Source of the DNA: Cryomorphaceae bacterium
GTDB lineage: Bacteria; Bacteroidota; Bacteroidia; Flavobacteriales; Schleiferiaceae
Length of the DNA: 12,669 bases
Direction of reading: 5' to 3'
Assembly (NCBI GenBank): GCA_003444795.1
Contig: DLWR01000004.1
Span: 1 to 12,669 of the forward strand
Shown one piece after another: positions 1 through 5,623 of the stretch. Under the pieces are notes generated by a model. The model was not told where the DNA came from. It searched no databases and worked only from the letters and a program-made list of their open reading frames with translations. Position numbers and translations under genes: made by a program. Every line of letters starts with the position of its first letter. The stretch's first letter is position 1.

Positions 1-376
1 AATTTCCATTGAAGCGCAATCCTGGAAGATGGGCCTGGCAATAGGCAATCTCCGCACGGGTTTTTACGGGCGAATCAAATACGATGCGTTCCGGTGAACA
101 ACCCACCTGTAAAGCAAGTTGAACCTCTTCCATGCTGGCCGCCTCTAGACCAAAGCCCCACTCCACCACCTTTTTCAGGATCGCCGGATGAGGTTGGGTT
201 TTGATGGCCACCGCATGTAGGGCGTGTGGCTGATCAAACGCTTGAGCCAAATGGTCTAGGTAGCGCTTCTGGGCATTCCAGGAGTGAAAAAGCACAGCGG
301 TATCCTCCTCCGTTTTTTGGCCAGAGGCCAGCCACGTATTCACTGCCCAATGTGCTTCCTGACTCAAGGTCTTCAT
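1..376 (-). CDS. Fold-type III PLP-dependent decarboxylase, N-terminal part (Y4yA/DAP-decarboxylase-like), cut by window edge
   Basis: The first 125 residues are visible and the rest lies beyond base 1. The sequence reads like the start of an alanine-racemase-fold amino acid decarboxylase. The strand HAVAIKT (residues 54-60) carries the expected Schiff-base lysine, Lys59. It is followed by GLEAASMEEVQLAL (76-89), the usual E-x-A-S-x-x-E-v-x-x-A-L helix, and by ERIVFDSPVKTRAEI (96-110). The IVFDSPxKTRAE wording resembles the Y4yA branch of diaminopimelate-decarboxylase-like proteins more than true LysA; that subfamily call is from memory. Members of this superfamily decarboxylate basic amino acids or their derivatives in the cytoplasm, with the active site completed at a dimer interface. 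The ATG at 376 overlaps the stop of the upstream PLP enzyme gene as ATGA, so translation is probably coupled. The C-terminal barrel and catalytic Cys cannot be seen, so activity and substrate are open. Confidence 0.8.
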   Translation of the reverse strand, partial: MKTLSQEAHWAVNTWLASGQKTEEDTAVLFHSWNAQKRYLDHLAQAFDQPHALHAVAIKTQPHPAILKKVVEWGFGLEAASMEEVQLALQVGCSPERIVFDSPVKTRAEIAYCQAHLPGLRFNGN

Positions 377-1776
377 GCGGAAAACACTTTTTCTACCGCA
401 CTTTCAATCAGCGCGATAATTTGGAGGTCATTGGTCGGATCAAACTGCTTCTTGGCCAACTGCTTGCGCACACTATGTGATCCAATCGCCAATCGGATAA
501 AGCTCTTCTCCCCGTACTGCACAGGCTGCCCCAGAAATATGCGGTTGTAGTCGCGCAAACCTTCGTGCGTGTTCAGGACCAAGTAGTCGAATAATTTTTT
601 AAGCTCCAAGTGATTGAGTGGTTTCCCTTCCACCAAAACCATAAAGCTAACAATGCTGTCGTTGGTCAACTCCATATTGGGCATCAAACGGAAAGCATCG
701 CTTTGCGCCAACCGTCCCGTAACCACCTGATTCCAGCGCCGAATCAACCCATTGGCCTCCTCTTGGGAATAGGCCATGTAGGCTTCCATTTCTTGGAGGG
801 CAATTTCCCAGCGAAGGAGCAATCCCAAATTTTTAAAGTCGCGCAATTGGCTGCGCACTTGAGGCAATGCGGGTGGGATATCGTAGCTCGTAAAAAGAGC
901 CTCTAATCCGGCAGCCACAGCACCATCTTTAGCCGCTAAAGCCCGCGTCCAATTTTTAGGAACGAGCAGCGCCCCGCAGAATGGCGGAGCTTGGTAAAAT
1001 TTGGAGCCCGTCACCATGAGCATGACGCCTTTGCCGATGAGTTCGTGAATTAAAGTTCGGTCGGTGCGGAACTGGCACATATCCACGACCCACATGACGC
1101 CTTCCTTGAATTCGTCTACAATATCAAGGTCGTCTTTAATTCCTGATTTTGAGCCAAATACGAGGTTTCCAATCAAGGGTTTTCCAGGATTATCGGCGAT
1201 GAGGTCGCGAATGGCTTGTTTGCGATCGACGATGTGCCCCGTAGAGGCACGCGCGTCCAGGTAATGTACTCTGGATCGAATACCCTCCGTCACCTGTTCC
1301 CCCATTGGGATGCGCTCTCCAAATTGATTCCACTCCGCGTAGTAGGCCCCTTCCGCTGCGGCTTTAGAACCCGAACCCAATTCTTCCGGGCAAGAAACAA
1401 TGTTGATGATTTCTTCACCGGGGTGAAGTATGCTTTGAAAAAGCAAGGGTAAATACATCATGTCGCTACCACTGGGGCCAAAGAACACGTGAAACTCATC
1501 GCGCTCATCTTGGCGCAACAGGGCTTGCAAGCGCTTCGCTTGATTCTTGACGTATTCCGCGTGACGCGCTTCCTCATAGATTTCAAGAAATGCCATGGCC
1601 GATCGGTGCCCTGAAGGCGTCAGCGTCCCGCAGGTGCACGACCCGCGATGAAAGAGTCCTTCGTACTTTAAAGGGTTGAGATGGTATTTGTTGGCGTCCG
1701 TTTCTGGACGTAAAAAAATGCGCTCGTCACACCCTGAAGTGAGGATTTTGAGGAGCGTGGCGTCATCCGTTTGCAT
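373..1776 (-). CDS. Fold-type I PLP-dependent enzyme, aminotransferase class V-like, unknown substrate
   Basis: This is a 467-residue cytoplasmic protein with the layout of a fold-type I PLP enzyme. GPSGSD (residues 100-105) fits the phosphate-binding turn. VVDMCQF (230-236) gives the Asp232 expected to contact the pyridine nitrogen. TGSKFYQAPPF (256-266) places the Schiff-base lysine at Lys259, preceded by the usual Gly-Ser. The C-terminal small domain ends with a conserved-looking IRLAIGSHSV segment. It might be an aminotransferase, lyase or decarboxylase; I do not recognise a named family. The ATG at 1776 is preferred over an in-frame ATG at 1848. It lies 11 bases after the stop of the upstream gene and is preceded by TTGAGGGAC, a plausible ribosome binding site, whereas the longer form would overlap that gene by 61 bases. 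The stop overlaps the next gene's start (ATGA). Coupling to a second PLP enzyme suggests consecutive steps on one amino-acid-derived compound (inference). Confidence 0.82.
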   Translation of the reverse strand: MQTDDATLLKILTSGCDERIFLRPETDANKYHLNPLKYEGLFHRGSCTCGTLTPSGHRSAMAFLEIYEEARHAEYVKNQAKRLQALLRQDERDEFHVFFGPSGSDMMYLPLLFQSILHPGEEIINIVSCPEELGSGSKAAAEGAYYAEWNQFGERIPMGEQVTEGIRSRVHYLDARASTGHIVDRKQAIRDLIADNPGKPLIGNLVFGSKSGIKDDLDIVDEFKEGVMWVVDMCQFRTDRTLIHELIGKGVMLMVTGSKFYQAPPFCGALLVPKNWTRALAAKDGAVAAGLEALFTSYDIPPALPQVRSQLRDFKNLGLLLRWEIALQEMEAYMAYSQEEANGLIRRWNQVVTGRLAQSDAFRLMPNMELTNDSIVSFMVLVEGKPLNHLELKKLFDYLVLNTHEGLRDYNRIFLGQPVQYGEKSFIRLAIGSHSVRKQLAKKQFDPTNDLQIIALIESAVEKVFSA

Positions 1777-1787
1777 GTCCCTCAAAG

Positions 1788-2828
1788 TTACGGGATTCGA
1801 CGGCAACGCTGTGTATCGTTCGTTTTTTTGTGCTTTAGGGTCAACCAAGCATAATGGCTATCATGCACTAGGTGAGCATGGCCCGATTTCCAGTCCAAAA
1901 GCCAGTCCGCCGGACACTCGTACTCGGCCATAAATTCCACCTTTCCCGCCAAATCGATACGGGTCATAAGAATGGACGTCTTGCTTACCTCCTGTAAGCG
2001 GTGATAAGCGCCTTCTCCTATGCCTCCCAAGTACACATCCGAGGCTAAAACTCCGGCTGGACGCTGATCCGGCTCTTCAAGCTGACCTACTTTCCCATCC
2101 GAAGGCAAGCTGCGTGCTTTGCTTTTGCGGAAAGCATAGGATCCTTTAACCAGAATATCCAAGAGCGCATGCCCGGTGGGCTTAGTGAGCCATTCCCCTT
2201 GCCCGTCTGTCCAGATCACAAATTGGCCCGAACTCGCACCCGCTAGAACATTGAAATAGGGCGATGGCGCGTAGGTGATGGGGTATTTAAAACGGCGGTA
2301 CTCTTTGGTATTGCGCTCCATGCTCGCCAAGATGGTATTGGCAACAAAACGTGCACAATTGCTCTGCTTTTTGTCTAAGCCATGGTAGCCCACATAGCCT
2401 TTTTCTTGAAGCTCCTTGGCATAGGTCAAAGCTTTTTGGACATCTCCACCGTAAAAGACGGATGCAAAGAGTCGACCTTCCCCATGAGTAGCCGCTTTCT
2501 TGGCTTCCAATTCGCTCAGCAAGGCCTCCACATTGCTCAATCGCCCGTGATCGTCCCACATAGGAATCGTATCCAACTTTAGCTTGGGGTCCGTAGCAGC
2601 ACTTCGTGGCCGACCCATGATGCGCGGGGTGATGTACCGGCCAAAATCGTAGTAATGAAACTCGTTGGACTCTGCAATGACTATACCAGCATGACCCACC
2701 ATCATGTTGACATTTTTTACAATACCCATTTTGCGCAGATAGTGCCAGATTTTCTCCCGGCCTCTTGCCGTCATTTCTGGCCAAGCCAAGGGTAAAATGG
2801 CGGACCTACGCTGGGGACTTGTGGACAT
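1788..2828 (-). CDS. Predicted permuted-papain (LRAT/NlpC-P60-like) cysteine hydrolase, DUF6695-like
   Basis: This 346-residue protein has no clear signal peptide or membrane helix. The N-terminal half carries VGHAGIVI (residues 44-51) followed by YYDFGRYITP (59-68), a THGEG turn near 114-118, and SNCARFV (156-162). A histidine at the start of a strand followed about 110 residues later by NCxxFV is the order seen in circularly permuted NlpC/P60 enzymes such as LRAT and H-rev107, so His46 and Cys158 are the likely catalytic pair. The GHAGIV/YDFGRYI/GRPRSA text matches my memory of Bacteroidota DUF6695 proteins. Residues from about 200 onward form a second region that I do not recognise. Superfamily members cleave peptides, amides or lipids or transfer acyl groups; the activity here is unknown. 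The ATG at 2828 is chosen because an upstream in-frame ATG (2852) lies inside the promoter candidate. It is the first gene of the operon with the two PLP enzymes. Confidence 0.72.
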   Translation of the reverse strand: MSTSPQRRSAILPLAWPEMTARGREKIWHYLRKMGIVKNVNMMVGHAGIVIAESNEFHYYDFGRYITPRIMGRPRSAATDPKLKLDTIPMWDDHGRLSNVEALLSELEAKKAATHGEGRLFASVFYGGDVQKALTYAKELQEKGYVGYHGLDKKQSNCARFVANTILASMERNTKEYRRFKYPITYAPSPYFNVLAGASSGQFVIWTDGQGEWLTKPTGHALLDILVKGSYAFRKSKARSLPSDGKVGQLEEPDQRPAGVLASDVYLGGIGEGAYHRLQEVSKTSILMTRIDLAGKVEFMAEYECPADWLLDWKSGHAHLVHDSHYAWLTLKHKKTNDTQRCRRIP

Positions 2829-2832
2829 CGTG

Positions 2833-2863
2833 CAAAGATGCATCTCAAACAAGATGGAAGCAA
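2833..2863 (-). promoter_or_regulatory. Bacteroidota-type promoter candidate for the PLP operon
   Basis: Read on the minus strand there is TTG (2863-2861), a 20-base spacer, then CATCTTTG (2840-2833). Compared with the Bacteroidota consensus TTG-N17-23-TAnnTTTG this has one mismatch, C for T at the first base of the -7 box. The -7 box ends only four bases before the ATG at 2828, so the transcript would be leaderless or nearly so. Confidence 0.5.
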
Positions 2864-2890
2864 GTCCTCGTATGGTGAGCCAAGCGTCAC

Positions 2891-2904
2891 CACACTGATG
2901 TGTG
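2891..2904. promoter_or_regulatory. Inverted repeat, operator candidate (CACAC-tgat-GTGTG)
   Basis: Perfect five-base arms with a four-base spacer lie about 28 bases upstream of the minus-strand -33 element. The repeat directly abuts a second palindrome at 2905-2916. The pair could bind a regulator of the flanking genes or be left over from the regulation of the lost flavoprotein gene; no regulator gene is present nearby. Confidence 0.3.
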
Positions 2905-2916
2905 ATTAGGCCTAAT
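2905..2916. promoter_or_regulatory. Perfect 12-base palindrome ATTAGGCCTAAT, operator candidate
   Basis: ATTAGGCCTAAT is its own reverse complement and sits immediately after the CACAC/GTGTG repeat, in the space between the minus-strand PLP operon and the plus-strand flavoprotein remnant. Its symmetry suits a dimeric DNA-binding protein. It has too little length and no U-run to be a terminator. Confidence 0.35.
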
Positions 2917-2961
2917 TTCTTTCATGCTTTAAACTAGACAAACCCCTACCTACTCTATACA

Positions 2962-3155
2962 ATGTTCAATTATGACGTATTTATTGCAGGCGCTGGCATT
3001 TGTGGCGTCATGGCCGCAGCGCAACTGAAGAATGCCAACGGAAAGCTCCGAATTGGATTGACAGATCCTGTGGGGGCCCATTAGTTTCAGCCTGCTTGGA
3101 TTTTGAAAAAGTACGGTCTGCCCTGAATGTACTGGAACCGAATGATGAAAGGTAA
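2962..3155 (+). pseudogene. Remnant of an FAD/NAD(P)-binding oxidoreductase gene
   Basis: An ATG at 2962 opens a 40-codon reading frame ending in TAG at 3082-3084. Its product begins MFNYDVFIAGAGICGVMAAA, a textbook beta-alpha-beta Rossmann start with GxGxxG at residues 10-15 followed by an AAxxL helix, as in FAD-dependent oxidoreductases whose full length is normally 350-500 residues. Shifting by one base at the G5 run (3072-3076) joins this to a second stretch reading VSACLDFEKVRSALNVLEPN and onward to TAA at 3153-3155, giving 64 residues in all. Even so, nearly the whole enzyme is missing. The picture fits a large internal deletion plus a possible indel. A weak terminator follows at 3177. 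The N-terminal match is strong; the assignment of the tail to the same ancestral gene is inference. Confidence 0.6.
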
Positions 3156-3176
3156 AATGTAATCCTCACCGCTCTG

Positions 3177-3199
3177 AGCCGTGAACCGGGCTTTTTTTT
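3177..3199 (+). terminator. Weak intrinsic terminator candidate
   Basis: AGCC (3177-3180) can pair with GGCT (3189-3192), and a run of eight T follows at 3192-3199. The stem is only four base pairs, so termination would be inefficient. It lies just after the end of the flavoprotein remnant and before the promoter of the sulfur operon, which is where a terminator for the ancestral gene would be expected. Confidence 0.35.
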
Positions 3200-3236
3200 C
3201 GTGACGAAGGTCACCAAATGTTTTCCACCAAATCGA

Positions 3237-3260
3237 CAATTTTGTCCGTACTAATAGTAC
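3237..3260 (+). promoter_or_regulatory. -7 box and overlapping operator candidate of the sulfur operon
   Basis: CAATTTTG (3237-3244) matches the Bacteroidota -7 element TAnnTTTG except at the first base; a good -33 TTG at the normal distance is not evident. Three bases later lies the inverted repeat GTACT-aat-AGTAC (3248-3260), five bases before the preferred ATG of the exporter gene. A repeat at the expected transcription start is well placed for a repressor, which could make the operon inducible by reactive sulfur. The regulator is not in the window. Confidence 0.4.
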
Positions 3261-3265
3261 AACCC

Positions 3266-4057
3266 ATGCTCATCCTCGCATACCTCGCTACCCTCCTGAT
3301 TGGCCTTTCCCTTGGAATTTTAGGTGGAGGTGGATCCATACTGACCCTCCCCGTGTTGGTCTATTTATTTGGAATTGATCCCACGATTGCTACCGCGTAC
3401 TCGCTGTTCATTGTCGGCGCAACGAGTTTGGCCTCCATCTTTCCAAAAGCACGACAAGGCGAAGTGGACTTTGGAACTGCGCTGTACTTTGGTGCACCAG
3501 CCGTTGTTGCCGTTTACGCCACACGTGCCTACATCGTCCCCCAAATTCCAGATAGCATAGCCAACTTTGGAAACTTTGAGCTGACACGTGACACCTTCCT
3601 CATGTTGCTCTTTGCGGTCCTAATGCTGTTGGCTGCTCGAGGTATGATTGTCAGTAAAAAAGCTGCCAGATCCACGGTTGTAATGTCTACAGGTAAGAAG
3701 ATAGCTATCGTTTTGACCGAAGGATTGGTGGTGGGTGTCCTCACAGGCTTGGTCGGTGCGGGTGGCGGATTTCTCATTATCCCCGCCTTGGTCCTCGTAA
3801 CCGGCTTGGACATGAAAACCGCAGTTGGTACCAGCTTGACCATTATTGCTTTTAAATCCCTCCTTGGTTTTACAGGAGACTTGGGCCACCATGAAATGGA
3901 CTGGAGCCTTTTGGGTTTGGTGACTTTGGTCGCAATTGTCGGAATGGTGATTGGTACATTTGTTAGTAAGAAGATTGAAGCCAAGAAGTTGCAGAAAGCC
4001 TTCGGATGGTTTGTCCTTATCATGGGCATCTTCATTGTAGGAAAAGAATTGTTGTAA
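3266..4057 (+). CDS. TauE/SafE-family sulfite (sulfoacetate/anion) exporter
   Basis: This 263-residue polytopic inner-membrane protein belongs to the TauE/SafE (DUF81) family, whose members move sulfite, sulfoacetate or related small anions. The two family half-repeats are visible. The first has LGILGGGGSILTLPVLVYLFG (near residues 16-36), and the second has LVGAGGGFLIIPALVLVTGLDMKTAVGTS in the middle of the protein. Both are glycine-rich turns followed by an LPxLV/IPxLV helix. About seven or eight hydrophobic segments are apparent. The ATG at 3266 is preferred because it starts directly at the first helix and leaves the -7 box and inverted repeat upstream of the gene. An in-frame ATG at 3218 would add 16 residues and cover them. 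The gene precedes the CstB-like gene by 27 bases on the same strand, so the exported ion is probably sulfite or thiosulfate made by that enzyme (inference). Confidence 0.88.
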   Translation: MLILAYLATLLIGLSLGILGGGGSILTLPVLVYLFGIDPTIATAYSLFIVGATSLASIFPKARQGEVDFGTALYFGAPAVVAVYATRAYIVPQIPDSIANFGNFELTRDTFLMLLFAVLMLLAARGMIVSKKAARSTVVMSTGKKIAIVLTEGLVVGVLTGLVGAGGGFLIIPALVLVTGLDMKTAVGTSLTIIAFKSLLGFTGDLGHHEMDWSLLGLVTLVAIVGMVIGTFVSKKIEAKKLQKAFGWFVLIMGIFIVGKELL

Positions 4058-4084
4058 AAAGATTAAAACTCAAGCCACAGAATC

Positions 4085-5623
4085 ATGAATATTCATCCCA
4101 GCGTAGAACAGATCTATACGGGCTGTTTGGCCCAAGGTGCTTACTTCATTCATTCTAATGGGGAAGCTCTGGTCATCGACCCGCTTCGAGAGTCAACCCC
4201 GTATTTGGAGCGTGCAGAAAAACTGGGCGTGAAAATCAAATACGTACTAGAAACGCATTTCCATGCGGACTTCGTTTCTGGCCACGTCGCCTTGGCTGAA
4301 AAGACGGGCGCCAAGATTGTATATGGCCCGAATGCAAACCCCTCTTTTGAATTTCACAGCGCCAAGGATGGCGAAGTTCTAGAAATCGGGGATTTGAAAA
4401 TCAAAGTATTGCATACCCCTGGACATACCATGGAGTCTACGTGCTATTTGCTCATCGATGAAGACGGACAAGACCGCGCGCTCTTCTCCGGAGACACCTT
4501 GTTCCTCGGGGACGTGGGCCGTCCAGATTTGGCGCAAAAAGCCGCGAGCATGACACAAGAAGATTTGGCAAGCACTTTGTTTGATTCACTGCGCACCAAG
4601 ATTATGACCTTGAGCCCTGAAGTAGTGGTGTATCCAGGTCATGGTGCAGGATCGGCTTGTGGCAAGAACATGAGCAAGGAGACGGTAGGAACCTTGGGCG
4701 AACAGCTCGAGACTAACTACGCCCTCCGTGCCAACATGAGCCGCGAAGAGTTTGTGAAAGAAGTGACAGACGGCTTGTTGCCTCCTCCCGCGTATTTCCC
4801 TGAGAACGTCGCCTTGAACAAGCAGGCCATCCCGGGCTTTGAAGAATTGCTCGCTGACGCAGGCAAGTCATTTGATCCCGTCGCCTTTGAAGCGATGGCC
4901 AATGAAATGGAAGCATTGGTGCTGGATACGCGCAAGCCCCAAACCTTTGCCGCCGGACACATCCCCAACTCCATCAACATTGGCATCGATGGCGGATTTG
5001 CTCCATGGGTAGGCGCCTTGATTCCCGATATCAAGCAGAATATTCTGCTCGTCACGGACAACGGCCGCGAAGAAGAGGTTATCAAGCGAATGGCACGTGT
5101 GGGCTACGACCGCGTATTGGGCTACCTAGAGGGTGGTTTTGAAGCTTGGTCAGCCGCTGGCAAGGAAACCGACCACATTGAGAGCATCACTACCGCGGAA
5201 TTTGCACAGCGCTTGGCCGCTGATCCTGCAGCCGTAGTATTGGACGTGCGCAAGGTGGGCGAATACACCGCAGAGCGCATGACGACCTCCATCAACTTGC
5301 CATTGGACGACCTCAATGCACGCTTTAACGAGTTGCCCTCTGGCAACCCCGTGTACATCCACTGTGCGGGCGGTTACCGTTCCATGATTTTCAGCTCCAT
5401 CTTGAAGAGCCGCGGCATACACAACATCGTGGACATCCAAGGCGGATTTGGCGCGATCAAGAATCAAGAAGGCATTGCCGTGACGGACTATGTATGTCCC
5501 AACAGCGGTGTAGCTACCAATCCTCCTGCACCCGAAGCGGCTGTAGCACCTGCAGAAACTGTTACAGCAGAATCCAACGGTGCGACGTTCCTGCAACGAC
5601 TCCTAGGCCGTTTTGGACGTTAG
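4085..5623 (+). CDS. CstB-like persulfide dioxygenase-rhodanese fusion (MBL-fold)
   Basis: This is a 512-residue cytoplasmic protein with three domains. Residues 1-240 are an MBL-fold persulfide dioxygenase: THFHADF (57-63), TPGHT (111-115), SGDTLF (135-140) and YPGHG (183-187). His58, His114 and Asp137 are the expected mononuclear Fe(II) ligands. Phe63 stands where many MBL enzymes have the second-metal His. Residues about 268-360 are a rhodanese fold with no catalytic Cys; the loop reads TDNGREEE. Residues about 367-462 are an active-type rhodanese with Cys427 in HCAGGYRS. This order matches Staphylococcus aureus CstB, which oxidises low-molecular-weight persulfides and releases thiosulfate. 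The symbol is withheld because orthology is inferred by eye. After residue 470 comes an Ala/Pro/Val-rich tail ending in a short basic amphipathic stretch, FLQRLLGRFGR. The last 62 bases are antisense to the DUF4249-type gene. Confidence 0.88.
   Translation: MNIHPSVEQIYTGCLAQGAYFIHSNGEALVIDPLRESTPYLERAEKLGVKIKYVLETHFHADFVSGHVALAEKTGAKIVYGPNANPSFEFHSAKDGEVLEIGDLKIKVLHTPGHTMESTCYLLIDEDGQDRALFSGDTLFLGDVGRPDLAQKAASMTQEDLASTLFDSLRTKIMTLSPEVVVYPGHGAGSACGKNMSKETVGTLGEQLETNYALRANMSREEFVKEVTDGLLPPPAYFPENVALNKQAIPGFEELLADAGKSFDPVAFEAMANEMEALVLDTRKPQTFAAGHIPNSINIGIDGGFAPWVGALIPDIKQNILLVTDNGREEEVIKRMARVGYDRVLGYLEGGFEAWSAAGKETDHIESITTAEFAQRLAADPAAVVLDVRKVGEYTAERMTTSINLPLDDLNARFNELPSGNPVYIHCAGGYRSMIFSSILKSRGIHNIVDIQGGFGAIKNQEGIAVTDYVCPNSGVATNPPAPEAAVAPAETVTAESNGATFLQRLLGRFGR

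Noticed and set aside
610..906. 98-codon open frame antisense to the fold-type I PLP enzyme
   Set aside because: No motif, no promoter and no partner; the opposite strand has strong PLP-enzyme features.
2287..2784. 165-codon open frame on the minus strand inside the DUF6695-like gene
   Set aside because: Same strand but a different frame; low-complexity Cys/Arg/Gly-rich text without motifs, while the overlapping frame has clear family motifs.
3085..3162. Reading through TAG and TGA in the original frame of the flavoprotein remnant (FQPAWILKKYGLP, then MYWNRMMKGKM)
   Set aside because: It needs two stop read-throughs; the one-base shift at the G5 run explains the region more simply, though neither is proven.
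2829..3265. Possible small RNA or riboswitch in the 437-base intergenic zone
   Set aside because: Only short palindromes and a weak hairpin are visible; no known riboswitch core or extended conserved structure could be recognised.
3529..4035. 168-codon open frame antisense to the TauE-type exporter
   Set aside because: Composition mirrors the hydrophobic exporter codons and it has no recognisable domain.
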